Origin: Paludibacteraceae bacterium
GTDB taxonomy: Bacteria > Bacteroidota > Bacteroidia > Bacteroidales > Paludibacteraceae
Length of the DNA: 64,000 bases
Assembly: GCA_017962085.1 (NCBI GenBank)
Contig: JAGCWA010000053.1
Location: forward strand, 1-64,000
Direction: 5' to 3'
In this document: one piece after another, positions 1 through 8,817 of the stretch
Numbering within the stretch: position 1 is the first letter of the stretch
Layout of the letters: each line of letters opens with the position of its first letter
Made by a program: the position numbers and the translations under genes
Notes under the pieces: generated by a model
The model's input: the letters and a program-made list of their open reading frames with translations, nothing else
What the model was told of the DNA's origin: nothing
The model's database searches: none

Positions 1-252
1 AAATATCAGACATATTGGCGAAGAAAATATGCAAACAACTTGGCATACCTGTAGTTGGAAACAATTAACAAACAAAAAACATACTCTCAGAAAAGAGATT
101 CTAATCCCCCAAAAACAGAATGCGCCATCATTACAGACGCGAAAACATCTCCTGAAACCCCTGTTTTTGCCCCCCACAACGTTTCCAACCATTGTTTCCC
201 CTTCCACAACAATCTCCCCAAAGATGAGGATCCTCCAAAATAGCAAATCGTA

Positions 253-395
253 AATAGCTAAATAGTAAATCAAACGCCCAAATAGTAAATCGCAAATAGC
301 TAAATAGTAAATCAAACGCCCAAATAGTAAATCGCAAATAGCTAAATAGTAAATCAAGCACCCAAACAGTAAATCGTAAATAGCTAAATAGCAAA
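253..395. repeat. 42-bp tandem repeat, about 3.4 copies
   Basis: Three near-identical 42-bp units start at 253, 295 and 337, followed by a partial fourth. Each unit carries AAATAGTAAATC-type words and a short CAAACGCCC-like spacer. The AT-rich word (reverse complement ATTTACTATTTACGATTT) recurs near 55540-55572 and 61364-61392, so it belongs to a dispersed family. The unit is a multiple of three, so an open frame crosses it on the minus strand, but nothing supports a protein there. The rest of 1-480 is AT-rich intergenic DNA in which I see no gene. Confidence 0.85.
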
Positions 396-487
396 TATTT
401 ACAATCCATCCACAAGCCAAACAAAAAATCCTCCACCCACTCCCACGAAACAGAAAATATTGGCAATAATTATTCCATGTTTTTTTG

Positions 488-495
488 TAACTTTG
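488..495 (+). promoter_or_regulatory. -7 box of the metG promoter
   Basis: TAACTTTG matches the TAnnTTTG -7 element of the Bacteroidota primary sigma factor and lies about 50 bp before the metG start. No TTTG is found at the preferred 19-bp spacing, so only the -7 half is supported. Confidence 0.6.
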
Positions 496-544
496 CACTC
501 CGTTTCTGCATGCGATAGAAAAAGAATAAATAATTAATAACGAT

Positions 545-2605
545 ATGGATAAGAAATTCAAAAGAACAACGGTCACATCGGCCCTGCCATACGCCAACGG
601 TCCCGTACACATCGGTCACCTAGCGGGTGTATACGTGCCTGCGGACATCTACGTCCGCTATCTCCGTCTGAAGGGTGAGGAGGTGGTCTTCATCGGTGGA
701 TCCGACGAGCACGGCGTGCCAGTCACCATCCGCGCGAAGAAAGAGGGATGCACCCCGCAGGACGTAGTGGACCGCTACCACAAGATCATCAAGGACTCCT
801 TCCAGGAGTTCGGCATCTCGTTCGACGTCTATTCCCGAACGACTTCCGCCACACACCACAAACTCGCGTCAGACTTCTTCCGCACGCTCTACGACAAGGG
901 CGAGTTCATCGAGAAGGAGAGCGAGCAATACTACGACGAGGAGGCGAAGCAGTTCTTGGCGGATCGCTACATCGTGGGCGAATGTCCACGCTGCCATGCG
1001 CAAGGCGCTTACGGCGACCAATGCGAGAAGTGCGGTAGCGCCCTCTCCCCTGAGGAGCTGATCAACCCAGTCAGCAAACTCTCCGGCGCCAAACCAGTCA
1101 TGCGCAAGACGAAGCACTGGTACCTGCCATTGGACAAGCATGAGGGATGGCTCCGCAAATGGATCCTCGACGACCACAAGGAGTGGAGAACGAACGTCTA
1201 CGGACAATGCAAGAGCTGGTTGGACAACGGTCTGCAACCCCGCGCCGTGAGCCGCGACTTGGATTGGGGTATCCCTGTGCCTGTGGAAGGCGCCGAGGGC
1301 AAAGTGCTCTACGTGTGGTTCGACGCCCCTATCGGCTACATCAGCAACACCAAGGAGCTGTGCGACAACAACCCTGAGAAGTTCGGCAACTGGGAGAAGT
1401 GGTGGAAAGACCCTGAGACTCGTCTCGTACACTTCATCGGCAAGGACAACATCGTATTCCACTGCATCGTCTTCCCTTCCATGCTGAAGGCGGAGGGCAG
1501 CTACATCCTGCCGGACAACGTGCCAAGCAACGAGTTCCTCAACCTGGAGGGCGACAAGATATCCACCTCCCGCAACTGGGCGGTTTGGTTGAACGAATAC
1601 CTAGTGGACTTCCCGGGCAAGCAAGACACCTTGCGCTACGTGCTGACGGCCAATGCGCCTGAGACGAAGGACAACGACTTCACGTGGAAGGATTTCCAAG
1701 CCCGCAACAACAACGAACTAGTTGCCATCTACGGCAACTTCGTGAACCGCGCGCTGGTGCTGACACAGAAGTATTTCGAAGGGAAAGTGCCTGAACTGAA
1801 GGGTCTGACCGACTACGACAAGGCCACTTTGCAAGAGTTCGCCGACGTGAAGGAGAAGTTGGAGCAACTGCTCGACAACTTCAAGTTCCGCGACGCACAG
1901 AAGGAGGCGATGAACCTGGCCCGCATCGGAAACAAATACTTGGCGGAGACCGAGCCTTGGAAACTCTCCAAGACGGACATGGACCGCACATCGTCCATCC
2001 TCCACATCGGTCTGCAGATCGCAGCCAACCTCGCCATCGCATTCGAGCCATTCCTGCCATTCTCTTCGGAGAAACTTCGCAAGATGCTGAACATGAACTC
2101 ATTCGATTGGAACCAATTGGGCAAGATCGATTTGCTGCAGACGGGTGCGCAACTCGGCAAGGCGGAGCTTCTCTTCGAGAAGATCGAGGACGAGGCCATC
2201 GATGCACAAATGAAGCGTCTGGAGAACATCAAGAAGGAGAACGAGGCCAGCAACTGGCAGCCTGAGCCAATCGAGGGACAAAGCACCATCGACGACTTCG
2301 CCAAGCTGGACATCCGTGTCGGCACCATCCTGGAGTGCCAGAAAGTGCCTAAGTCAGACAAGCTGCTTCAGTTCAAGATCGACGACGGTTTGGGCGGACG
2401 CACCATTCTTTCCGGCATCGCCAAGTCGTACCCGGATCCGCAAGAGTTGGTGGGATTACAGGTTCTCTTCGTAGCGAACTTCCCTCCTCGTAAGATGATG
2501 GGTCTCGAGAGCCAAGGCATGATCATGTCGGCTGTCGACCAAGACGGCAAGCTGGTTGTCACCTCCGTTTCCAAGAAGGTGGCGAATGGTTCCAGAGTGG
2601 GATAA
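545..2605 (+). CDS. metG: methionyl-tRNA synthetase
   Basis: This cytoplasmic class I synthetase charges tRNA-Met with methionine in an ATP-dependent reaction. The 686 residues carry the HIGH signature near residue 22 (within [12 protein letters not shown]), a Cys4 zinc knuckle at about 146-163 (CPRC...CEKC) and a KMSKS-loop counterpart, KISTS, near 337. From about residue 580 the chain continues into an EMAP/Arc1-type tRNA-binding OB fold (LDIRVGTI), the C-terminal extension of dimeric MetRS. The ATG at 545 places the conserved N-terminus correctly. It appears monocistronic: a TAnnTTTG box precedes it and a strong terminator follows. Confidence 0.98.
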   Translation: MDKKFKRTTVTSALPYANGPVHIGHLAGVYVPADIYVRYLRLKGEEVVFIGGSDEHGVPVTIRAKKEGCTPQDVVDRYHKIIKDSFQEFGISFDVYSRTTSATHHKLASDFFRTLYDKGEFIEKESEQYYDEEAKQFLADRYIVGECPRCHAQGAYGDQCEKCGSALSPEELINPVSKLSGAKPVMRKTKHWYLPLDKHEGWLRKWILDDHKEWRTNVYGQCKSWLDNGLQPRAVSRDLDWGIPVPVEGAEGKVLYVWFDAPIGYISNTKELCDNNPEKFGNWEKWWKDPETRLVHFIGKDNIVFHCIVFPSMLKAEGSYILPDNVPSNEFLNLEGDKISTSRNWAVWLNEYLVDFPGKQDTLRYVLTANAPETKDNDFTWKDFQARNNNELVAIYGNFVNRALVLTQKYFEGKVPELKGLTDYDKATLQEFADVKEKLEQLLDNFKFRDAQKEAMNLARIGNKYLAETEPWKLSKTDMDRTSSILHIGLQIAANLAIAFEPFLPFSSEKLRKMLNMNSFDWNQLGKIDLLQTGAQLGKAELLFEKIEDEAIDAQMKRLENIKKENEASNWQPEPIEGQSTIDDFAKLDIRVGTILECQKVPKSDKLLQFKIDDGLGGRTILSGIAKSYPDPQELVGLQVLFVANFPPRKMMGLESQGMIMSAVDQDGKLVVTSVSKKVANGSRVG

Positions 2606-2649
2606 TAAAACGTCCGATTCGCCGAAAGGCAACCGGACTGAATCATACG

Positions 2650-2680
2650 AAAGGTGAGGCTTCGGTCTCACCTTTTTTGT
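2650..2680 (+). terminator. Rho-independent terminator after metG
   Basis: A perfect 9-bp stem AAAGGTGAG/CTCACCTTT with loop GCTTCGGT runs straight into a T tract. It lies 45 bp after the metG stop. Confidence 0.9.
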
Positions 2681-2721
2681 TATGAAATCATCCATTTAAT
2701 TTTAGGGAAAAACTTTTTTTG

Positions 2722-2729
2722 TACTTTTG
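2722..2729 (+). promoter_or_regulatory. -7 box before the paralogue cluster
   Basis: TACTTTTG fits TAnnTTTG. The surrounding stretch, GTACTTTTGAGGAAAATATA, recurs upstream of the third paralogue at 4487-4506. The promoter therefore seems to have been duplicated together with the genes. Confidence 0.6.
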
Positions 2730-2751
2730 AGGAAAATATAAAAATAGCACA

Positions 2752-3588
2752 ATGAAAACGAAGTATTTAGCAATACCCCTCTTGTTCTTGAGTGAAATGG
2801 TTTGTGGAGCAGACCTTATTGTCACAACTGATCAAAATAAAATTGAGGCAAACATCGAAGAAGTATCCTCGGAACATATCAAATACAGAAAAGTGTCGAA
2901 TCCCAATGGACCACAATTCATAATTGAAACATCCAAAGTGGTCACTGTGATTTACAACAACGGTGAAGTGCAAAATTTTGGCGGAAACACCTCAAACAGA
3001 GACGAGTCAAAGCAAGTGGGAGTAACTGCTAACGGACAATTCATATATAATGAAAAGACGTACCCACAAGGGAAAGAAACAAAGGATTGGAACGATTGGT
3101 TAGACTACATCAACATTGTCTCTACCCTCAACTTGAACAAATTCTCCAATCTCTATATAATGAAAGTGGATGATTCTAAAATAACCTACCCAGACAAAAG
3201 TGATAACCAATACGAACCATTAGTGAAGGGTGTGCAATCTTTCAATGCAAGGATTGAGGAGGCTATACGCAAGAGATTCCCGAACATCAACATCTATCAA
3301 GTAAAAAATTTCGATGAACTATCAATGGGTGATAATTCATTGCTTTTTGTCCCGAAATTCGACTACGTAGACATGGGTAGCAGAGCCGCCCGCGCATGGG
3401 TGGGATTCGGCGCAGGTGCACAAACTATGCGTGTCTCAGGATATGCCATAGACAACACTGGCAAGTTCTATTTCAATTTTTGGCACCAACGTAAGACATC
3501 GAGCTCAAAAAAATACCAAAAAGCCGTCAATGACGAATTGGATAATCTTTCGAAAGACATTGCGAACATTTTCGCAAAAATCAGATAA
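2752..3588 (+). CDS. secreted protein with GP/NGE N-terminal domain and DUF4410-like C-terminus
   Basis: No characterised function is recognised. The 278-residue protein starts with a signal peptide (MKTKYLAIPLLFLSEMVCGA). Residues about 20-80 form a small domain shared with the next two genes; its marks are an Asp-Ile/Leu-Ile-Val start, a Lys-Tyr pair, Gly-Pro and a final NGEV. The remainder is unlike the paralogues and includes GSRAARAWVGFGAGA near residue 210, a pattern reminiscent of DUF4410-type envelope proteins (inference). It heads a run of three same-strand paralogues, 60 bp before the next. Confidence 0.75.
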   Translation: MKTKYLAIPLLFLSEMVCGADLIVTTDQNKIEANIEEVSSEHIKYRKVSNPNGPQFIIETSKVVTVIYNNGEVQNFGGNTSNRDESKQVGVTANGQFIYNEKTYPQGKETKDWNDWLDYINIVSTLNLNKFSNLYIMKVDDSKITYPDKSDNQYEPLVKGVQSFNARIEEAIRKRFPNINIYQVKNFDELSMGDNSLLFVPKFDYVDMGSRAARAWVGFGAGAQTMRVSGYAIDNTGKFYFNFWHQRKTSSSKKYQKAVNDELDNLSKDIANIFAKIR

Positions 3589-3647
3589 CACGAGACCATC
3601 ACTATGCAAAACATAAATTCATTAAACAATTAACAAATCGATAAATC

Positions 3648-4424
3648 ATGAAGAAAAAAATATTCCTCTTGCTGCTCATGGTTGGGCAGTTCATGGCAAG
3701 TTCGGCGAAGGATGTAATCGTCATGAAGAACACTACGCCCATTGAAGCAAAGGTACTAGAAGTCACTCCCACAGAGGTCAAGTATAAAAAAATCAGCAAT
3801 TTGGAAGGACCCACATACGTCATCTACAAATCAGAAATCAACACCATCGTTTACGAGAATGGAGAGGTCGAATCCTTCGTACAGGAGTCAGAAACGAATA
3901 CCGATAAGACTAACACCCCTCAACAAACTAATGTCTCAGAGAATAACACAAACAAGGAACTTCAACTCTACCCGACACTCGACCGTGTAAACGGGCAATA
4001 CGTATTGGGGAATGTGACAATGAGCAAGAAAGAATACGGAGATTTCTTACACGCCAATTGCCCTGTAGCTTATGAGAAATGGCAAAGAGGGACAAAGAGA
4101 GTGAGATGCGGATGGATATTTGCCATAACAGGTTTGACATGCGAGGTAATGTCAACTGTTTCGTTTATTTCCTATGCGGATTCCGAGCATTACAACAGTC
4201 GAGGCTATTACACGTACGATGACGGAGCATTGGCTATGGGCATTGCGACCTTGGTGCCAGCGATTCTGTTAGAGACAACCGCTATTCCTCTATTAGCCAC
4301 AGGCTACAGTTCAAGACGCAAGTCCATTGGTCTGTACAACGAACAATGTGCGCCGAAGAACTCAGCGTTCGATCTTCGGTTGAACCTGAAGGGGAACGGG
4401 TTGGGTCTGTCATTGAACTTCTAA
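3648..4424 (+). CDS. secreted/membrane paralogue 2 of the GP/NGE family
   Basis: A 258-residue protein of unknown function. It begins with a signal peptide (MKKKIFLLLLMVGQFMASSA), followed by the domain shared with its neighbours, ending YENGEVESF near residue 76. After a Ser/Thr/Asn-rich linker comes a region shared only with the next gene, with two hydrophobic segments (about 148-172 and 188-218), a Ser-Arg-Arg-Lys stretch and an ending LKGNGLGLSLNF. The ending could be a last beta strand. It looks like the product of a recent duplication with the following gene. An envelope location is likely; the role is unknown. Confidence 0.75.
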   Translation: MKKKIFLLLLMVGQFMASSAKDVIVMKNTTPIEAKVLEVTPTEVKYKKISNLEGPTYVIYKSEINTIVYENGEVESFVQESETNTDKTNTPQQTNVSENNTNKELQLYPTLDRVNGQYVLGNVTMSKKEYGDFLHANCPVAYEKWQRGTKRVRCGWIFAITGLTCEVMSTVSFISYADSEHYNSRGYYTYDDGALAMGIATLVPAILLETTAIPLLATGYSSRRKSIGLYNEQCAPKNSAFDLRLNLKGNGLGLSLNF

Positions 4425-4487
4425 TAGAAACGCAACCCAAAGAATTATAGATTTTCAGGAGATTGCGATGTCCTAATTTATATTTTG

Positions 4488-4495
4488 TACTTTTG
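4488..4495 (+). promoter_or_regulatory. -7 box before paralogue 3
   Basis: TACTTTTG sits in the same 20-bp context as the box at 2722, showing that the third paralogue carries its own copy of the promoter. Confidence 0.55.
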
Positions 4496-4531
4496 AGGAA
4501 AATATAAAAGCAACAAGCATATAGATTGATC

Positions 4532-5398
4532 ATGAAGAAAAAAATATTTCTCTTGCTGCTCATGGCGGGGCAGTTCATGGCAGGTTCGGCGAAGGATGTA
4601 ATCGTCATGAAGAGCTCAGATTCTATCAAGGCGAAGATTCTTGAGGTAACCCCGACAGAAGTCAAATACAAGAAAATGAACTACTTGGATGGCCCCACCT
4701 TCATCATCCTCAAATCAGAGATAAGCAAAATCACCTACGGGAACGGAGATGTTGAATCCTTCGTACAGAAAGAGGAGAAGAGCGCCGTCTTGGAAAGCAC
4801 AAGCGACATCGCGAATACAGGCACAGAGGCCGACACAAGCACCACTGCAGCCAATACAGAGGCCAATACAACTGTTAGCACAAGCACAATTCTTCCTGTC
4901 GATAGTGCGGAGAGTGTTTCGGAAGAGGAAGAGCCGTCATACCCGATGCTAGACCGCATAAAAGGGAAATACGTGTTGGGAGACATGGTCATGGACAAGA
5001 AGGAGTATGGGAAATTCTTGGATGCTAACTGTCCTATCGCCTATGAGAAGTGGCGCTCCGGTTCAAAACGGGTGAAAAGCGGATGGACATTGGCCATAAC
5101 CGGTTTTACCTGCGAGATGATATCCACCATCTCATTCATCTCCTATGCGAAATCCGAGCGTTACCATGCAAGAGGAGGTTACTACACATACAACGACGGG
5201 GCATTGGCGCTAGGCATCGCCACCTTGGTACCGGCAGTGCTGCTTGAGGCGACCGCCGTCCCACTATTAGTTACAGGCTACGTTTCAAGACGCAAGTCCA
5301 TCGGTCTATACAACGAACAATGTGCGCCCAAAAACTCAGCGTTCGAACTTCGGCTGAACCTGAAGGGGAACGGTTTGGGACTAACATTGAACTTCTAA
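4532..5398 (+). CDS. secreted/membrane paralogue 3 of the GP/NGE family
   Basis: A 288-residue protein nearly collinear with the gene at 3648. It has the signal peptide MKKKIFLLLLMAGQFMAGSA, the shared N-terminal domain, a longer Thr/Ala/Glu-rich linker (about residues 88-130) and the same two hydrophobic segments and LNLKGNGLGLTLNF ending. The ATG at 4532 is preferred over an in-frame TTG two codons earlier because it starts the signal peptide as in the paralogue. The linker has diverged in length and sequence while the flanks stay almost identical. Function unknown. Confidence 0.75.
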   Translation: MKKKIFLLLLMAGQFMAGSAKDVIVMKSSDSIKAKILEVTPTEVKYKKMNYLDGPTFIILKSEISKITYGNGDVESFVQKEEKSAVLESTSDIANTGTEADTSTTAANTEANTTVSTSTILPVDSAESVSEEEEPSYPMLDRIKGKYVLGDMVMDKKEYGKFLDANCPIAYEKWRSGSKRVKSGWTLAITGFTCEMISTISFISYAKSERYHARGGYYTYNDGALALGIATLVPAVLLEATAVPLLVTGYVSRRKSIGLYNEQCAPKNSAFELRLNLKGNGLGLTLNF

Positions 5399-5405
5399 CT
5401 GAGGT

Positions 5406-5432
5406 CTTGTGGGATGCCTGTCATCCCACAAG
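5406..5432. terminator. perfect 11-bp stem between converging genes
   Basis: CTTGTGGGATG pairs perfectly with CATCCCACAAG across a 5-base loop, 8 bp after the paralogue 3 stop. The T tract is weak. It could end transcription coming from the left. Confidence 0.65.
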
Positions 5433-5519
5433 GCACTTTGTCAACACTCATCTATGACTCTACCGATTTCGCTGAAATTTAAATATCGACACCTGAGAGA
5501 TATTCATCACAGCAGTTTT

Positions 5520-6218
5520 TCACCAAAAGAACACCCCACCCCCATCATAGAGATAATCGTCGGAGAGTGAGACGGGTTCCAGACCGGCCGCCTCCACAAA
5601 ACGGAGAAGTGCAGGGCCATCCTTGTGCCTCAACGGATTGCCCAAGAAGAATAATCTATCGCCCCAACGTCCGCACGTACCGCCTAAGAATCCATACGCA
5701 TGCACGGGGATCCGTATCTCCGCAGGGGAAAAGAGGAACGAGGAGAACCCCACACGCTCCAAGGCTTTGTGGATGCCGGCGTCCGAGGTGATGAAGGCTT
5801 GGTCGGAAAGGGGAAACATCGAGCAACGTGTATACGATTGCGGGAGCTCAACGAAGCGTTTGCCACGGTTCAAGGCGAGCAACGCCTCGTCTGTGTAGCC
5901 TCTCCGATGGAAGAGGCAGGTGTCGGTCGACACACAATTGTACAGGCTGGAATCCTTCAACGACTCCCCCACCGGCGAACCTCCCCAATGGAAGGGCACA
6001 GCAAGGGAAGCGAGCTTCTCCGCCAACGCCTGGGGCACATTCGGTGCCAAAAGTGTGGTGGTGGAATCTTGGTAGACAAACACATCCGGGTGGCAGGAGA
6101 CCGATTCATAGGTGACGCCTTGCGTACGGAAGAGAAAGAGCTCCTCCGCATACTCGCCCAAGCGGGACAAGAGATCTGCGTCACACCGCGCGTCAACGAC
6201 AGCCAACCTGCACTTCAT
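5520..6218 (-). CDS. DUF6873-like GME-fold protein
   Basis: A 232-residue cytoplasmic protein with no signal peptide. The spacing of motifs (CHPDVFVY near 62, a central YTRCS, TSDAGI, and GFLGGTCGRWGD near 178) matches my memory of the DUF6873 family, which has been linked to the guanidino-modifying enzyme fold. No substrate is known to me. Its start lies 26 bp inside the end of the upstream radical SAM gene, so the two are probably translationally coupled and work together. The family call is from recall and is moderate. Confidence 0.6.
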   Translation of the reverse strand: MKCRLAVVDARCDADLLSRLGEYAEELFLFRTQGVTYESVSCHPDVFVYQDSTTTLLAPNVPQALAEKLASLAVPFHWGGSPVGESLKDSSLYNCVSTDTCLFHRRGYTDEALLALNRGKRFVELPQSYTRCSMFPLSDQAFITSDAGIHKALERVGFSSFLFSPAEIRIPVHAYGFLGGTCGRWGDRLFFLGNPLRHKDGPALLRFVEAAGLEPVSLSDDYLYDGGGVFFW

Positions 6219-7194
6219 ACTTTCCTAGATGATCATCCGTGAGCAACTTCACACGCAAATCCTTCTGTTCGAAGAAGCGTTTGTTTTTCCCGGCATATCC
6301 CCACACGAAATTCACTTGCGAGGGATGCACCTTCAATATCATATCCTGATGGTTATAACCATTCAGTTTTTCGGCTAATATATCCGCCCATATCTCCGTC
6401 ATCATCAGCTCCTTGAACGACCTATGGTAAGGACCCGCCAGCAGGGAGCGTTCGGGGGTCAGTTCCTCGGAAGCGTGTAGCCCCACACGCAGGACATTCA
6501 CGCCAGCCGCCTCGAAGCGCAGGTAGAAATCCTTCGCCCAAGAGAGTGCGGTCGGCAAATCCAACGGCACATAGTGGCCCGATTCGTAGCGCTTGGCCAG
6601 CTGAGTGCCCTTGATGACTAACGTCGGGTAGATGCGGGTATTATCCGCACCAAGCGAGATGATATCCTCCACCGTCTGGCGGGAACGTTCGTAGGTGTCG
6701 TGCGGCAAGCCGATCATCATCTGCAGACCGAGACGGAAACCGTTCTCCAAGATCCTTTCGGAAGCCCTGCGGATCGCATCCGCCTTATGTCCCCTGCCAG
6801 AAGCCAAGAGGACATCGTCGTTGGTAGACTGCGCACCCAGTTCGATGGTGGTCACGCCATAGCGCTTCAGCAGGTCCAGCACAGCGTCATTGATGTAGTC
6901 TGGGCGAGTAGAGAGGCGGATGCCGCAGATCCTGCCCTCCCGCAGATAGCGGTGCGCCTCGGCGAGGTAGCGTTCCTGCAGGTCAAGAGGAATGCCCGTG
7001 AAGGAGCCTCCGAAGAAAGCCACCTCCACCTCCCGTCCGTCGTTCATCGTCGAAAGGTATGTATCAATGATTGCGGGGATCTCCTCCGGCGTCGGAACAC
7101 TCATCTGTCCGCTGATCTTCGCCTGGTTGCAGAAGACGCACTGGTGCGGGCAGGCCAATTCAGGGATGAATATGGGTATGTTCGAGTGTTTCAT
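6193..7194 (-). CDS. Elp3-like radical SAM protein
   Basis: A 333-residue radical SAM enzyme. CPHQCVFC at residues 15-22 gives the CxxxCxxC that binds the 4Fe-4S cluster (Cys15, Cys19, Cys22), and FFGGSFTG near 60 is the SAM-binding glycine motif. The N-terminal IPIFIPELACPHQC and the internal STRPDYI fit the Elp3-like/YhcC group of radical SAM proteins. The acetyltransferase domain of true Elp3 is missing. The gene overlaps the DUF6873-like gene by 26 bp and starts 19 bp after the PQQ-like gene, so all three may be cotranscribed. The substrate cannot be told from sequence. Confidence 0.8.
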   Translation of the reverse strand: MKHSNIPIFIPELACPHQCVFCNQAKISGQMSVPTPEEIPAIIDTYLSTMNDGREVEVAFFGGSFTGIPLDLQERYLAEAHRYLREGRICGIRLSTRPDYINDAVLDLLKRYGVTTIELGAQSTNDDVLLASGRGHKADAIRRASERILENGFRLGLQMMIGLPHDTYERSRQTVEDIISLGADNTRIYPTLVIKGTQLAKRYESGHYVPLDLPTALSWAKDFYLRFEAAGVNVLRVGLHASEELTPERSLLAGPYHRSFKELMMTEIWADILAEKLNGYNHQDMILKVHPSQVNFVWGYAGKNKRFFEQKDLRVKLLTDDHLGKYEVQVGCR

Positions 7195-7213
7195 GCCAAG
7201 AAGGGAGGGAGCC

Positions 7214-8650
7214 CTATTTCTTTTTCTTAGACTTACTCTTCCCAGCGTCCGATTTCACGATATCGCTCAGTTTGATCTCCGTGTAGACCCCGTCGATGAG
7301 GGCATAGAGGAATCCGTTGCGGATGGAGGCCTCCGTGATGCTCTTCGTCTCGGCGATGAAGTCGCCCGTCTGGTTGGATACGAAGACGGAGGAGCCATTT
7401 TTCGTATAGAGGGAGAATTGGTCCGCGACGAGCACCTTCACCCAAATGTTATTCATATCGTAGCGGTTGACGGTGGAGAAGCTGGTCTTATTCACGGCGC
7501 ACAGCTCATCGTCCCGCAGCACGAAGATGCATGCGGTGTCGTTGATTGGTTTGAATGCGCCGAACTCACCCTCATAGAGTGCGGAGGCGTCCAGGAAAAC
7601 GTTCAGGTTATGTTTTCCTCCGCTAGCGGACTTCACGATGATATCCTGCTCCACCCAGCAACTATCCTTGTAGATGCGTGCGAAACGGTCTTTCGTCAAG
7701 GCATAGATCCTATCCCCTTGTTCGAGTGTGGCAACGAATTCCATGCCACGGGCCTCACCGTTATGGACGATGTGGCCATCCTCCTTGGCGACCACGACGA
7801 AGTAGGGTTCCACCGTGCCCCAACTGCTATGGACACCCTTGTTCATGTAGAAGAGCGTGGTGTCATCATGGGCGAAGAGCAATGCGTCACCGTTCGTGTT
7901 GGTGGAGAGTTGGGACTTCCACACGAGCTTACCGGTAGGTTTTTCTATCTTGTAGACAAAATTCGCAGCGGCGTAATAGATGAAGTCGCCTTCCGCCACG
8001 TATTGCGACATATAGTCGGAACCATCCTCTCCCTGGCCCTTGATGAAGGAGGCCATCAGGTTGCTTGCGGCACCGAAGACACTCTCCATACCCGTGACCA
8101 CCGTATTCTGCTTAGAGGCGTTCTTGATGCGCTGTTTCTTATCCACCTCGTACTCCCAGCCCTGGCCGTCCGACAAATCTATATGCCTCAGGGTAGTCGT
8201 CACAGCGAGCAAGGAAGCGTTTCCCTCCATGAAGTATTCGCTGAAGCGCACACCGTCCCGCAATGGACGGCTCCAGAGGAGGTTACCCTTCCAGCGGTCC
8301 AAGCAGACGATATCCGAGCCGAAAGTGATGATTTTATCACCGAAGAAATGAACAGGATCCCCTTTCTTCACGTCATAGTTCCACAAGACGGAATCCTTAG
8401 AGAAGGAGTAGTCCGCCAACCCGTTGCGGGTCCGCATCAGCAGTGTGCCGGAGGCGGCGTCATAGCGTGAGAACACAATCTTTTCAGAGCCCAAGGAATA
8501 CTGTTTGCCCTTCAATGGGGCGTCATTTTGGCTAAACGTACCAACCCTTGCCGTCTTCACACTCATCCATAGGACATCACCGTAATTATCCGCCGCGAAA
8601 AGCGAAGAGGCAAGCGCACAAGCCACCAGTGTAGTCAATAATCTTCTCAT
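7214..8650 (-). CDS. secreted PQQ-like beta-propeller protein
   Basis: The 478-residue product starts with a signal peptide (MRRLLTTLVACALASSLFAA). Blade-like repeats follow, of the kind GxxVCLDRWKGNLLW and VYKIEKPTGKLVWKS, in which a Gly-Lys-Leu-hydrophobic-Trp turn closes each blade. This resembles the PQQ-like propellers of BamB and relatives. Nothing suggests PQQ binding or dehydrogenase activity. The C-terminus is a Lys/Ser tail. The ATG at 8650 is chosen over an in-frame TTG at 8659. A longer open frame on the opposite strand is a shadow. Confidence 0.75.
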   Translation of the reverse strand: MRRLLTTLVACALASSLFAADNYGDVLWMSVKTARVGTFSQNDAPLKGKQYSLGSEKIVFSRYDAASGTLLMRTRNGLADYSFSKDSVLWNYDVKKGDPVHFFGDKIITFGSDIVCLDRWKGNLLWSRPLRDGVRFSEYFMEGNASLLAVTTTLRHIDLSDGQGWEYEVDKKQRIKNASKQNTVVTGMESVFGAASNLMASFIKGQGEDGSDYMSQYVAEGDFIYYAAANFVYKIEKPTGKLVWKSQLSTNTNGDALLFAHDDTTLFYMNKGVHSSWGTVEPYFVVVAKEDGHIVHNGEARGMEFVATLEQGDRIYALTKDRFARIYKDSCWVEQDIIVKSASGGKHNLNVFLDASALYEGEFGAFKPINDTACIFVLRDDELCAVNKTSFSTVNRYDMNNIWVKVLVADQFSLYTKNGSSVFVSNQTGDFIAETKSITEASIRNGFLYALIDGVYTEIKLSDIVKSDAGKSKSKKKK

Positions 8651-8744
8651 TACAATCAAAATTTACATCATATTTGTAAATATACGAAAAAAAACAAAAG
8701 AGCAAATATAGATGCGCGATTTTTAGGGGGTAACCGACAAATCA

Positions 8745-8774
8745 CGTAGGGGCGAAAAATTTTTCGCCCCTACG
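8745..8774. repeat. 30-bp perfect palindrome, REP-like
   Basis: Left arm CGTAGGGGCGAAAAA is followed directly by its exact reverse complement; a further partial half (AAAATTTTTCGCCCCC) follows at once. It sits in the intergenic space between the SGNH hydrolase and the PQQ-like gene. It may act as a repetitive palindromic element, as mRNA end protection, or as a protein site. Confidence 0.85.
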
Positions 8775-8817
8775 AAAATTTTTCGCCCCCACAATATCAT
8801 TCGCGCCTTTGGCAGGA

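Noticed and set aside
131..466. 111-codon minus-strand frame across the 42-bp repeats
   Set aside because: Its 14-residue protein repeat only reflects a repeat unit divisible by three; no start context, family or conservation supports it.
6992..8470. 492-codon plus-strand frame opposite the PQQ-like gene
   Set aside because: The minus-strand product has a signal peptide and propeller repeats, while the plus frame also overlaps the radical SAM gene and has no recognisable domain.
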